Below are positions 39,292 to 47,380 of a stretch of 64,000 bases of DNA, piece by piece. The notes under the pieces are model-generated. The model made no database searches and was not told the origin of the DNA. It was given only the letters and a program-made list of their open reading frames with translations. The stretch's first letter is position 1. Each line of letters opens with the position of its first letter. The position numbers were made by a program, and so were the translations under genes. This DNA is from Nocardioidaceae bacterium (GTDB lineage Bacteria; Actinomycetota; Actinomycetes; Propionibacteriales; Nocardioidaceae): positions 62,001-126,000 of the forward strand of contig JAGIBL010000001.1 of the NCBI GenBank assembly GCA_017744365.1, written 5' to 3'.

Positions 39292-40632
39292 TCAGACGCC
39301 GCGGAAGATGTTGATCTTGTCGAGGTGCTTGGCGCGCAGCTCCTCGTTCCGCACGCCCAGGCCTTCCTCGGGAGCCAGGCAGAGGACCCCGACCTTGCCC
39401 TGGTGGGCATTCTTGTGCACGTCCAGCGCCGCCTGGCCGACCTCCTCGAGCTGGTAGGTCTTGGACAGCGTCGGGTGGATCTTGCCCTGCGCGATGAGGC
39501 GGTTGGCCTCCCACGACTCGCGGTAGTTGGCGAAGTGGCTCGAGATGATCTTCTTCAGGTTCATCCACAGGTAGCGGTTGTCGTACTCGTGCATGTAGCC
39601 CGAGGTCGACGCGCAGGTGGTGATGGTGCCGCCCTTGCGGGTGACGTACACCGAGGCGCCGAAGGTCTCCCGGCCCGGGTGCTCGAAGACGATGTCGATG
39701 TCCTCGCCGCCGGTGAGCTCGCGGATGGCCTTGCCGAAGCGCTGCCACTCCTTCGGGTTCTGCTGGGTGCCCTCGTCGTTCCAGAACTTGGGGGCGAGCT
39801 CGGAGCGGTTGATCACCATCTCCGCGCCCATGTTGCGCACGATCTGGGCCTTCTCCTCGTTGGAGACCACGCAGACCGGGTTGGCGCCGCCGTTGAGGGC
39901 GTACTGGGTGGCGAAGCCGCCGAGGCCGCCGGAGGCGCCCCAGATCAGCACGTTGTCGCCCTGCTTCATGTTGCCGCCGTTGGCGGAGACGAGCTGCCGG
40001 TACGCCGTGCAGTTCACGAGGCCGGGGGAGGCGGCCTCCTCCCAGGTGAGGTGCTCGGGCTTCGGCATGAGCTGGTTGGCCTTGACCATCGCGACGTCGG
40101 CCAGGCCGCCGAAGTTGGTCTCGAAGCCCCAGATCCGCTGGGACGGGTCCATCATCGTGTCGTTGTGGCCGTCGGGGGCCTCGAGCTCGACCGAGAGGCA
40201 GTGCGCGACGACGCGGTCGCCGGGCTTCCACTTGGTCACGCCCGGTCCGACGGCCAGCACGACGCCGGAGAGGTCGGAGCCGACGATGTGGTACGGCAGG
40301 TTGTGCCGGGCGCCGAACTCGGACTCGCGGCCGTAGCGCTCCAGGAAGCCGAAGGTGGAAACCGGCTCGAAGATCGAGGTCCACACGGTGTTGTAGTTGA
40401 TCGCGCTCGCCATGACGGCGACGAAGGCCTCGCCCGGGCCGAGCTCGGGCAGCGGCACCTCGTCGATGTGCAGCGACTTGCGCGGGTCCTTGTCGCGGCT
40501 GGCCATGCCCTCGAACATGTCCACGTCGGCCTTGTGGACGGTGGCCGCGCGGTAGGACTCGGGCAGGGCGAGGTTGGCGAAGTCCTCCGGCGTGCTGGCG
40601 TCGGACTGGATCGCGTCGAGGATGTGCTGCAC
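39292..40632 (-). CDS. ccrA: Crotonyl-CoA carboxylase/reductase
   Basis: Reductively carboxylates crotonyl-CoA with NADPH and CO2 to (2S)-ethylmalonyl-CoA, the key step of the ethylmalonyl-CoA pathway and a source of polyketide extender units. 446 residues, zinc-free MDR fold. Ccr-specific features: long N-terminus (ESYRAATVHKADVDMFEG), ASAINYNTVWTSIFEPV, VGSDLSGVVLAVGPGV, and the cofactor motif WGASGGLGGFATQYAL. The GTG start has AGGAG 7 nt upstream (40640-40644 on the complement). The next enzyme, Ecm, is at 15.4 kb and the epimerase gene is directly upstream. Confidence 0.95.
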   Translation of the reverse strand: MQHILDAIQSDASTPEDFANLALPESYRAATVHKADVDMFEGMASRDKDPRKSLHIDEVPLPELGPGEAFVAVMASAINYNTVWTSIFEPVSTFGFLERYGRESEFGARHNLPYHIVGSDLSGVVLAVGPGVTKWKPGDRVVAHCLSVELEAPDGHNDTMMDPSQRIWGFETNFGGLADVAMVKANQLMPKPEHLTWEEAASPGLVNCTAYRQLVSANGGNMKQGDNVLIWGASGGLGGFATQYALNGGANPVCVVSNEEKAQIVRNMGAEMVINRSELAPKFWNDEGTQQNPKEWQRFGKAIRELTGGEDIDIVFEHPGRETFGASVYVTRKGGTITTCASTSGYMHEYDNRYLWMNLKKIISSHFANYRESWEANRLIAQGKIHPTLSKTYQLEEVGQAALDVHKNAHQGKVGVLCLAPEEGLGVRNEELRAKHLDKINIFRGV

Positions 40633-40724
40633 GTCAGGGCTCCTGAGTGAGAGGGGGCTATGGCGCTTTGCGGGCGGACGTTACCCGCGAGTCGGTTCGT
40701 GTGGTCGGTCTTGTGCCCGAAGTC

Positions 40725-41183
40725 TCAGTGGGCGTCCTTCGACGGCTCGACCAGCTCGACGAGCACGCCGCCGGCGTCCTTGGGGTGGATGAAGTTGATC
40801 CTGCTGTCCGCGGTCCCGCGCTTCGGGGCGTCGTACAGGAGCCGGAGGCCGCGCTCGCGCAGGATCGCCGAGACCTGCTCGACGTCGGTGACGCGGTAGG
40901 CCAGCTGCTGCAGGCCCGGCCCGGAGCGGTCCAGGAACTTCGCGATCGTGGACTCGTCGTCGAGCGGGGCGAGCAGCTGGATGCAGGAGCCGGAGTCGCC
41001 GACCGCGACCATGGCCTCCCGGACGCCCTGCTCCTCGTTGGTCTCCTGGTGGGCGACCTTCATCCCGAAGGCGGTCTCGTAGAACGTGATCGCCTCGTCG
41101 AGGTCCGGTACGGCGACGCCGACGTGGTCGATGGCGATGAAGAGGTGCGCGGGGATCTCCAGGGAGGCGGTCATGCCCGACAT
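40725..41183 (-). CDS. mce: Methylmalonyl-CoA/ethylmalonyl-CoA epimerase (VOC fold)
   Basis: Interconverts the 2R and 2S forms of methylmalonyl- or ethylmalonyl-CoA. 152 residues, two VOC beta-alpha-beta halves. Motifs: IDHVGVAVPDLDEAI, SCIQLLAP, RGLRLLYDAPKRGT, INFIHPKDAGGVLVELVEP. The first His, the Gln and the final Glu of the metal site are present; the third ligand position reads GLQQLAY rather than GLHH, which I believe is common in actinobacterial forms. ATG at 41174 is an alternative start. Lies between ccrA and the divergent thiolase, so both substrates are plausible. Confidence 0.88.
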   Translation of the reverse strand: MSGMTASLEIPAHLFIAIDHVGVAVPDLDEAITFYETAFGMKVAHQETNEEQGVREAMVAVGDSGSCIQLLAPLDDESTIAKFLDRSGPGLQQLAYRVTDVEQVSAILRERGLRLLYDAPKRGTADSRINFIHPKDAGGVLVELVEPSKDAH

Positions 41184-41305
41184 CTTCGACCAGGGGCGTC
41201 CGGGGGCTCAACGAGGTGTGACAACCCTGACACCGGCCGCTGGACGGACCCCCTCCCGAGAACGCGAGGCGCTCGGTAGTGTCGGTGAGGATCCGTTAAC
41301 TCATC

Positions 41306-41311
41306 AGGAGG
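41306..41311 (+). promoter_or_regulatory. Consensus ribosome-binding site of the thiolase gene
   Basis: AGGAGG sits 7 nt before the ATG, the best Shine-Dalgarno match in the neighbourhood. It fixes the thiolase start and suggests high expression of the four-gene operon it opens. Confidence 0.7.
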
Positions 41312-41318
41312 ACCTCCC

Positions 41319-42509
41319 ATGTCCGTCAACGTCATCGTCGCTGGCGCCCGTACGCCGATCGGCCGCCTGCTCGGTGGTCTGAAGTCCCTCTCGGCCGCCG
41401 AGCTCGGTGGCGTCGCCATCAAGGGCGCCCTGGAGAAGGCCGGCGTCGCGCCCGAGCAGGTCGACTACCTGATCATGGGCCAGGTCATCCAGGCCGGAGC
41501 CGGCCAGAACCCCGCTCGCACCGCCGGCATCGCCGCGGGCCTGCCGTGGGACATGCCGTCGATCACCATCAACAAGGTGTGCCTGTCGGGCCTCAACGCC
41601 ATCGCCATGGCCGACCAGCTCATCCGCGCCGGCGAGCACGAGATCATCGTGGCCGGCGGCATGGAGTCGATGACCAACGCCCCGCACTTCCTGCCGAAGT
41701 CCCGCGAGGGCTTCAAGTTCGGCGACGTCAAGCTGGTCGACTCGATGGCCTACGACGCCCTCTACGACCAGGCCACCCAGCAGGCCATGGGCGGGCTGAC
41801 CGAGCAGATCAACGCCGAGGGCGTGAAGCTGACCCGCCAGGAGCAGGACGAGTTCGCCGCCACCTCGCACCAGAAGGCCGCCGAGGCCTGGAAGAACGGC
41901 GTCTTCGACGACGAGGTCGTCCCGGTCTCCATCCCGCAGCGCAAGGGCGACCCGATCGTGGTCGCGGCCGACGAGGGCGTGCGCGGCGACACCACCGCCG
42001 AGTCGCTCGGCAAGCTGCCCCCGGCGTTCTCCAAGGAGGGCACCATCACCGCCGGCTCGGCCTCGCAGATCTCCGACGGCGCCGCCGCGGTCGTGGTGAT
42101 GAGCAAGGCCAAGGCCGAGGAGCTGGGCCTGGAGTGGCTGGCCGAGATCGGCGCGCACGGCATGGTCGCCGGCCCCGACTCGAGCCTGCAGCTGCAGCCT
42201 GCCAACGCCACCAAGAAGGCCCTGGACAAGGAAGGCATCACCGCCGCTGACCTCGACCTCGTCGAGTTCAACGAGGCGTTCGCCGCCGTGGGCATCGAGT
42301 CCACCCGCGCGCTCGGCCTGGACGAGTCGAAGGTCAACGTCAACGGCGGCGCGATCGCGCTCGGCCACCCGGTCGGCATGTCCGGCACCCGGGTCGTGCT
42401 GCACCTGGCGCTGGAGCTCAAGCGCCGCGGTGGCGGCGTGGGCGCGGCCGCGCTGTGCGGTGGCGGCGGCCAGGGCGACGCGCTGATCGTGCGCGTGCCC
42501 AAGGCGTGA
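41319..42509 (+). CDS. Acetyl-CoA C-acetyltransferase (thiolase)
   Basis: Condenses two acetyl-CoA to acetoacetyl-CoA, or cleaves 3-ketoacyl-CoA. 396 residues. Catalytic residues are complete: acyl-acceptor Cys88 ([11 protein letters not shown]), His350 ([10 protein letters not shown]) and Cys380 ([11 protein letters not shown]), with the NEAF motif (VEFNEAFAA). The biosynthetic AtoB/PhaA type fits best. It heads an operon with meaB, an SDR and a VOC protein, coupled to meaB by a GTGA overlap, and is divergent from the epimerase and ccrA. Confidence 0.94.
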   Translation: MSVNVIVAGARTPIGRLLGGLKSLSAAELGGVAIKGALEKAGVAPEQVDYLIMGQVIQAGAGQNPARTAGIAAGLPWDMPSITINKVCLSGLNAIAMADQLIRAGEHEIIVAGGMESMTNAPHFLPKSREGFKFGDVKLVDSMAYDALYDQATQQAMGGLTEQINAEGVKLTRQEQDEFAATSHQKAAEAWKNGVFDDEVVPVSIPQRKGDPIVVAADEGVRGDTTAESLGKLPPAFSKEGTITAGSASQISDGAAAVVVMSKAKAEELGLEWLAEIGAHGMVAGPDSSLQLQPANATKKALDKEGITAADLDLVEFNEAFAAVGIESTRALGLDESKVNVNGGAIALGHPVGMSGTRVVLHLALELKRRGGGVGAAALCGGGGQGDALIVRVPKA

Positions 42510-43468
42510 CGCGTAGATCCACTCAGGACGTCCCCGGACTGGTCGAGAAGGCCAGGTCCGGGGACGCCCGTTCTGTGGCCCGGCTGATCTCGCTGGTCGA
42601 GGACGCCTCGCCCTTGCTGCGCGACGTGATGGCCGGGCTCGCCGGTTCCGGCGGACGCGCGCACATCGTCGGCATCACCGGCTCCCCGGGCGTCGGCAAG
42701 TCCACCTCCACCAGTGCGCTGGTGGGCGCGCTGCGCCAGCGGGGCAAGCGGGTCGGCGTGCTCGCGGTCGACCCGTCCTCGCCGTTCTCGGGTGGCGCCC
42801 TGCTCGGCGACCGGATCCGGATGCAGGACCACGCCCTCGATCCCGAGGTCTACATCCGCTCGATGGCCTCGCGCGGTCATCTCGGCGGGCTCTCCTGGGC
42901 GGCCCCCCAGGCGCTGCGGGTCCTCGACGCGGCCGGCTGCGACGTGATCCTGGTCGAGACCGTCGGCGTGGGGCAGAGCGAGGTCGAGATCGCCTCGATG
43001 GCCGACAGCACCCTGGTCCTGCTCGCGCCCGGGATGGGCGACGGCATCCAGGCGGCCAAGGCCGGCATCCTCGAGATCGGCGACCTCTACGTCATCAACA
43101 AGGCGGACCGCGACGGCGCGGACCAGGTACGCCGGGAGCTGCGCTCGATGCTCGCGCTCGCCGAGCGGCCCGAGGGATCCTGGAAGCAGCCGATCCTCAA
43201 GACCGTCGCCCAGACCGGGGAGGGGATCGAGGAGGTGCTCGACGCGCTCGCGGACCACCACGCCTTCCTGGAGTCCTCCGGTGAGCTCGAGGCGCGCCGG
43301 GTGCGCCGGGCGCGCGAGGAGATCGAGGCGATCGCGGTCACCGCGCTGCGCGAGCGCTGGGGCGACGTGCACGCGCGCACCGAGCTGGACGACCTGGCTG
43401 CGCGGGTGGTGGCCGGTTCCACCGACCCGTACGCCGCCGCCGACGAGCTGCTGGCTCTGTATTCATGA
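42506..43468 (+). CDS. meaB: MeaB/ArgK-type G3E GTPase, B12-mutase chaperone
   Basis: GTPase that gates B12 delivery to acyl-CoA mutases and protects or reactivates them. 320 residues. Walker [13 protein letters not shown] (about 53-64), [15 protein letters not shown], the switch region [18 protein letters not shown] and the base-specificity motif NKAD. The GTG start overlaps the thiolase stop by 4 nt. Clients in the window are ecm (15.4 kb) and the isobutyryl-CoA mutase large subunit (47.4 kb); neither is adjacent. Confidence 0.94.
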   Translation: MTRRSTQDVPGLVEKARSGDARSVARLISLVEDASPLLRDVMAGLAGSGGRAHIVGITGSPGVGKSTSTSALVGALRQRGKRVGVLAVDPSSPFSGGALLGDRIRMQDHALDPEVYIRSMASRGHLGGLSWAAPQALRVLDAAGCDVILVETVGVGQSEVEIASMADSTLVLLAPGMGDGIQAAKAGILEIGDLYVINKADRDGADQVRRELRSMLALAERPEGSWKQPILKTVAQTGEGIEEVLDALADHHAFLESSGELEARRVRRAREEIEAIAVTALRERWGDVHARTELDDLAARVVAGSTDPYAAADELLALYS

Positions 43469-44283
43469 GGATCGTCGTCACCGGCGCGGGCCCGGACTCG
43501 ATCGGGCTGGCCACGGCCGTGGCTCTGCGCGACCTCGGCCACGAGGTGGTCGTCACCACCCGGTCGGTCCCGGTGGACGGGTTCGCCTGGCACCCGCTGG
43601 ACCTGGCCTCGCGCACGTCGGTCGCCGCCTTCGCGAGCTGGTTTGGTGCGACGTACGACGGACTCGACGCGCTCGTGAACAACGCCGGCATCCACCTCGA
43701 CCTGCGCTCGACGTGGAAGCAGCCGCAGCTCGTGGACGGCCACGAGATCCACTGGCGCACCAACTACCTCGGCACCGCCGACCTGACCCGGGCGCTGCTG
43801 CCGCTGCTGCTCTCCGCGCCCGACCCGCGGGTGGTGCACGTGGTCTCCAAGCTGCACGAGCGCGGCCGCAACGAGGCGTTCTTCTCCGCGTTCGGAGACG
43901 GCTACGACTCCTGGGTGGCCTACGGGACGTCCAAGCTGGCCCTGGTCCACGACGCCGCCTCGCTCGCCGTACGGCACCCGGGTCTGCGTGCGTACTCGCT
44001 GCACCCCGGCTCGGTCTACACCCACATCGCCGATCGCGGCCTGGAGACCGCGCCGCTGCTCGGGCGGCTGCGGGCGCTGGCCGCGCCGCTGGAGCGGCGG
44101 ATGCTCGCCACGCCCGCGCAGGGCGCCGAGACGAGCGTGCACTGCGTGACCGCGCCGGACGCGACCTCCGGCTACTACCGCCGCAGCGCGCCTGCCGAAC
44201 CGGCTCCGCAGGCTGGCGACGAGGCCGCGCGTGCGGCACTCTGGGCCCGCACGTCGGACTGGCTGGTGGAGGAGGCTCGATGA
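43465..44283 (+). CDS. Short-chain dehydrogenase/reductase family protein
   Basis: 272 residues. Atypical cofactor loop VTGAGPDSIGLATAVAL instead of TGxxxGIG, then NNAG (VNNAGIHLDL) and the catalytic Tyr-x3-Lys in AYGTSKLALVH. Closest in style to retinol-dehydrogenase-like SDRs. Substrate unknown. The ATG overlaps the meaB stop by 4 nt and its own stop overlaps the next ATG by 4 nt, so it belongs to the thiolase-meaB operon; an acyl-CoA-linked reaction is a guess. Confidence 0.85.
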   Translation: MRIVVTGAGPDSIGLATAVALRDLGHEVVVTTRSVPVDGFAWHPLDLASRTSVAAFASWFGATYDGLDALVNNAGIHLDLRSTWKQPQLVDGHEIHWRTNYLGTADLTRALLPLLLSAPDPRVVHVVSKLHERGRNEAFFSAFGDGYDSWVAYGTSKLALVHDAASLAVRHPGLRAYSLHPGSVYTHIADRGLETAPLLGRLRALAAPLERRMLATPAQGAETSVHCVTAPDATSGYYRRSAPAEPAPQAGDEAARAALWARTSDWLVEEAR

Positions 44284-44765
44284 CCGTCGCGACGGGACCG
44301 GTCACGCAGGTGTGCTGGGTGACCGAGGACATCGAGGCCACCGAGCGGCTGCTCACGCAGTCCTTCGGCGTCGCCGCCTGGACCCGGCTGCCGGACATCC
44401 ACTTCGACCCCGAGCACTGCACCTTCCGTGGCGAGCCGGCCGACTTCGTGGTGCACGTGTCCCTGGCCTATGCCGGCGACCTGCAGCTCGAGCTGATCCA
44501 GCCGGTGCGCGGGGAGTCGATCTACACCGAGTTCCTGTCCCGCTCCGGGCCCGGCCTGCACCACGTCTGCTTCGAGGTCGACGACATGGCGGTCGCCCTG
44601 CGGGCCGCCGCCGCGGAGGGACTCCCGGTGCTCCAGGCCGGCTCGATGATGGACGGCGCCATGGACTTCGCCTACGTCGACGGCGCCGCCCACGGGGTCC
44701 CGTACGTCGAGCTCGCCCGCCTCGGCCCCGACATGCGCGCCTTCTACGCCGCCCTTCCCCGTTGA
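44280..44765 (+). CDS. VOC (glyoxalase-fold) family protein
   Basis: 161 residues with VOC repeats: VTQVCWVTEDIEATERLL at the N-terminus, GDLQLELIQPVRGESIYTEFL in the middle, GPGLHHVCFEVDDMAVAL and a final GVPYVELARLGPDM. Ligands typical of the family appear as Glu in QLELIQP, His in GLHHV and Glu in VPYVELA, but the first His is replaced (VCWVTED). Last gene of the thiolase-meaB-SDR-VOC operon. A second acyl-CoA epimerase or an isomerase is possible; function not assigned. Followed by the 22-bp repeat palindrome. Confidence 0.82.
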   Translation: MTVATGPVTQVCWVTEDIEATERLLTQSFGVAAWTRLPDIHFDPEHCTFRGEPADFVVHVSLAYAGDLQLELIQPVRGESIYTEFLSRSGPGLHHVCFEVDDMAVALRAAAAEGLPVLQAGSMMDGAMDFAYVDGAAHGVPYVELARLGPDMRAFYAALPR

Positions 44766-44769
44766 CCCG

Positions 44770-44969
44770 CGAATCCGGCCTTCTGGCCTGCCGAATCCGG
44801 CCTTCTGGTCGCGCGAATCAGGCCTCCTGGTCGCGCGAATCCAGCCTCGTGGTGCATCGACACGCCCGGTCGCGCGTGTCGGTGGGCCAAAACCCCGGTT
44901 TCGGTGGGCCAGAAACCAGGTGTCGGCGGGCCAAGACCCTGGTTTCGGCGGACCACAAGGCCGGTTTCG
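44770..44969. repeat. Nested palindrome of 22-bp repeats, element 1 (4 forward, 4 inverted)
   Basis: Forward units start at 44770, 44792, 44814 and 44836 (type CGAATCCGGCCTTCTGG...). A 24-bp centre (44858-44881) is itself palindromic, CGACACG...CGTGTCG. Inverted units start at 44882, 44904, 44926 and 44948 (type GTGGGCCAxAAxCCxGGTTT). The 22-bp spacing is exact on both sides. It occupies most of the 289-bp gap after the VOC gene. The same design recurs at 61251-61404. Confidence 0.85.
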
Positions 44970-45054
44970 ACAGCACCAGCGCGCCTCCCGGATCACATCA
45001 GTCTCACCTGTTACAAACGGGAGACGTGTGTGACCGCGATGAGGAGTGGGGACG

Positions 45055-45234
45055 ATGACCGGCGTGCTGAAGAAGGGCTTGGTGCTCCTCGTCGTCGTTT
45101 TCATCGGGTTCTACATGTTCAACGACCCCAACGGGCTGGCGCAGACGACCAAGGACGCGAGCGCCGGGCTCTGGGACGGGCTCACCAACCTGTTCGGGGC
45201 GATGATCGACTTCCTCGACGCCATCAAGTCCTAG
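45055..45234 (+). CDS. Small single-pass membrane protein of unknown function
   Basis: 59 residues: KK start, one membrane helix (about 7-23, GLVLLVVVFIGFYMFND), then an amphipathic segment TKDASAGLWDGLTNLFGAMIDFLDAIKS that could lie on the membrane surface. A GAGGAG site (45041-45046) lies 8 nt before the ATG, supporting expression. Followed at 22 nt by the PH-domain membrane protein, likely co-transcribed. Function unknown. Confidence 0.75.
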   Translation: MTGVLKKGLVLLVVVFIGFYMFNDPNGLAQTTKDASAGLWDGLTNLFGAMIDFLDAIKS

Positions 45235-45256
45235 CCGGGACTCGGCCGTAGCCGCC

Positions 45257-45784
45257 ATGCCTCTCCTGCCGCGGTTCCTCACCGACCCCCAGATCGGGCG
45301 GCACCTGCTGCGCGACGAGGGCGAGGTCATCGTCGACGAGGTCCGCAAGCACTGGGTCGTCTACCTGCTGCCGAGCGCGGTCGCGGGCGTCGGGCTGTTC
45401 TTCCTCGTCCTCTTCTTCCTGGCCGACCCGGACGTCGCCTGGCTTCCGCTCGTGATCGCCCTGGCGCTGCTGGCCTGGTCGGGCTGGAAGGCGCTGGCCG
45501 CGAACCTGGACCGTTTCGTGATCACGAACATGCGGGTCTTCCGGGTCAAGGGCGTGCTGGCCCGCTCGCTGGCGACGATGCCGCTGGGCCGGATCCTGGA
45601 CATCACCGTGGTCAAGCCGATGACCGGCCGGGTGCTCGGGTACGGCCACTTCACCTTCGAGTCCGCCGCCCAGGACCAGGGCCTGCGCGACATCCGGTTC
45701 GTGGGCGCCCCCGACCAGCGCGATCTGGCCATCCAGCGGGTCGTCCAGCGAGCAGGTCTGCGCGGGGCTCCGCGGGTCAACTAG
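45257..45784 (+). CDS. PH-domain (YdbS/bPH2-like) membrane protein
   Basis: 175 residues. Two adjacent membrane helices (about 33-56 and 61-82) followed by a bacterial PH domain (NLDRFVITNMRVFRVKGVLARSLATMPLGRILDITVVKP, then GYGHFTFESAAQDQGLRDIRFV). This is the YdbS-like bPH2 topology. In other bacteria such proteins sit in the membrane and bind phospholipid or partner proteins; role here unknown. Ends 10 nt before the MarR gene. Confidence 0.85.
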   Translation: MPLLPRFLTDPQIGRHLLRDEGEVIVDEVRKHWVVYLLPSAVAGVGLFFLVLFFLADPDVAWLPLVIALALLAWSGWKALAANLDRFVITNMRVFRVKGVLARSLATMPLGRILDITVVKPMTGRVLGYGHFTFESAAQDQGLRDIRFVGAPDQRDLAIQRVVQRAGLRGAPRVN

Positions 45785-45794
45785 GGTCCGCGTC

Positions 45795-46280
45795 GTGCTT
45801 CCCTTCGACCCGATCGACGAGGCCGCCCGGCAGTGGGCACTGCGCTGGGAGGGAGTGCCGCAGATGCACGCGGTCACCTCGCTGATGCGCGTGCAGCAGC
45901 TGGTGCTCGGCCGGCTCGACGGCATCCTCAAGCCGCACGGCCTGACCTTCGCCCGCTACGAGGCGCTGGTGCTGCTCACCTTCTCCTCGGCCGGATCCCT
46001 GCCGCTGGGCAAGATGGGGGAGCGGCTGCAGGTGCACCCCACCTCGATCACGTCGATCATCGACCGGCTCGAGTCCGCGGGCCTCGTCGTACGGCGGCGG
46101 CACCCGGACGACGGCCGTGCCGTGCTGGCCGAGATCACCGACGAGGGCCGCGCCCTGGTGCAGCAGGCGACCGCCGACCTGGTCGGGGCCGACTTCGGCT
46201 TGGACGCGCTCTCCGAGGAGTCGCTGCGCGCGCTCTCCGAGCTGCTCCGCCCGGTGCGGAAGGCAGCCGGGGACTTCTGA
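45795..46280 (+). CDS. MarR-family transcriptional regulator
   Basis: 161 residues from a GTG. Winged helix with recognition region LPLGKMGERLQVHPTSITSIIDRLESAGLVVRRRHPDDGRAV, the MarR signature ending in the DDGR wing. Dimerisation helices flank it at both ends. The start lies 10 nt after the PH-domain gene, so it is probably in one operon with the two membrane genes and may autoregulate them. Ligand unknown. Confidence 0.92.
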   Translation: MLPFDPIDEAARQWALRWEGVPQMHAVTSLMRVQQLVLGRLDGILKPHGLTFARYEALVLLTFSSAGSLPLGKMGERLQVHPTSITSIIDRLESAGLVVRRRHPDDGRAVLAEITDEGRALVQQATADLVGADFGLDALSEESLRALSELLRPVRKAAGDF

Positions 46281-46299
46281 GCCGCTCCGAGGCGCGACC

Positions 46300-46527
46300 T
46301 CACCCCGCCATCCCGGTGCCCGGCTCGAGGGTGGCGCGGAGGTGGCGCTGGTGCTCCCGGGAGAGCACCAGCGCGCCCGCGCGTACCTGGGAGTCGACCT
46401 CGACGATGAACAGGTCGGGCTCGTGCGTGACGAGATGCTCCAGGATCGCGACGGTGGGGGCCGGGAGCTGCCCGCGCGCGATCCGGAGGACCTCCTGGTG
46501 GAGCGCCGCCGGATCGCGGGCGTTCAT
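46300..46527 (-). CDS. Small hypothetical protein coupled to hsp20
   Basis: 75 residues ([51 protein letters not shown]). The ATG overlaps the hsp20 stop in an ATGA, so it is translated from the same mRNA. Mostly helical then beta; no known family recognised. The overlap and GC-rich codon use support a real gene. Perhaps a stress-related accessory. Confidence 0.65.
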   Translation of the reverse strand: MNARDPAALHQEVLRIARGQLPAPTVAILEHLVTHEPDLFIVEVDSQVRAGALVLSREHQRHLRATLEPGTGMAG

Positions 46528-46964
46528 GACGCGTCGATGGCCCGTGGCTCGGCCGACTCGTCGGCGCCGACCTGGCGGATCTCGATCTTCCGCGGCTTGG
46601 CCTTCTCGGCGACCGGGATGGTCAGGCGCAGCACGCCGTCGGCGTACGTGGCGTCGATGCGCTCCAGATCCAGGTTGTCGCCGAGGACCAGCTGCCGGCT
46701 GAACAGGCCGCGACTGCGCTCGGTGGCGAGCATCTCCCAGTCGCCGTTCTTGGCGAGCCGCTCGGCGCGGACGGTGAGCACGTTCCGCTCGACGTCCAGG
46801 TCGATGCTCTCCTTGGCCACGCCCGGCAGGTCGAACTCCAGCACGAAGGCGTCGCCCTCGCGCCAGGCATCCATCGGCATCACGGCCGGCCGGTTGGTCG
46901 TGCCGAGGATCTGCTGGGTGAGCCGGTCGAAGTCGCGGAACGGGTCTGCGGTGCGCAGCAACAT
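46524..46964 (-). CDS. Hsp20/alpha-crystallin small heat-shock protein
   Basis: 146 residues holding unfolded proteins. The alpha-crystallin domain runs about 30-125 ([40 protein letters not shown], then [23 protein letters not shown]). It has the DLPG-V and GVLRLTIP signatures and a C-terminal tail with no clear I-x-I. AAGGAGG precedes the ATG. Divergent from a MerR regulator across an AT-rich region holding an inverted repeat, which suggests heat or stress control by that regulator. Confidence 0.94.
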   Translation of the reverse strand: MLLRTADPFRDFDRLTQQILGTTNRPAVMPMDAWREGDAFVLEFDLPGVAKESIDLDVERNVLTVRAERLAKNGDWEMLATERSRGLFSRQLVLGDNLDLERIDATYADGVLRLTIPVAEKAKPRKIEIRQVGADESAEPRAIDAS

Positions 46965-46992
46965 GAGAACTTCCTCCTTCGTTCGTCTTCGT

Positions 46993-47009
46993 GCCAGATC
47001 TTTTCTGGC
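46993..47009. promoter_or_regulatory. Inverted repeat between hsp20 and merR
   Basis: GCCAGA-TCTTT-TCTGGC is a perfect 6-bp inverted repeat in the 80-bp divergent region, next to an unusually AT-rich stretch (47011-47030). It does not match the HAIR sequence bound by HspR. It is a reasonable candidate operator for the MerR protein. Confidence 0.4.
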
Positions 47010-47044
47010 GGGTATAGGTTTTATATAGCCACTGATTGACGAGG

Positions 47045-47347
47045 ATGCAAGGGGTGATCGCCGTGCAGGATCCGGCCCGCGGGCTGTTCGCCATCTCGGT
47101 CGCCGCCGAGCTCTCCGGTACGACGGTGCAGAACCTGCGCGCCTACGAGCGCCGCGGGCTCCTCGATCCCGAGCGGACCCCGGGCGGGACCCGGCGCTAC
47201 AGCCAGGACGACGTCGACCGGCTGAGCCGGATCCGGGCGCTGCTGGACGCGGGCCTCAACCTCGCCGGGATCGAGCAGGTGCTCGACCTGGAGGCCGAGG
47301 TCGCCCGCCTGGAGGGCCTGCTGGAGGACGATCCTCGGACGTCCTAG
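47045..47347 (+). CDS. MerR-family regulator, HspR-like
   Basis: About 100 residues. Mer[54 protein letters not shown], then a short C-terminal helix ([25 protein letters not shown]). No metal-binding Cys, and the body is short, as in HspR. Start is uncertain between TTG 47036, ATG 47045 and GTG 47054. Divergent from hsp20, its probable target. Confidence 0.88.
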   Translation: MQGVIAVQDPARGLFAISVAAELSGTTVQNLRAYERRGLLDPERTPGGTRRYSQDDVDRLSRIRALLDAGLNLAGIEQVLDLEAEVARLEGLLEDDPRTS

Positions 47348-47380
47348 CACCTTTTAGTTTGACGTCCTACTATCGAGAGC

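Noticed and set aside
44770-44969. CRISPR-like repeat array
   Set aside because: Units abut without spacers and the second half is inverted; no cas genes are present.
47359-47364. TTGACG as -35 element for icmA
   Set aside because: Only three bases separate it from the TACTAT -10 candidate, which is not a workable spacing.
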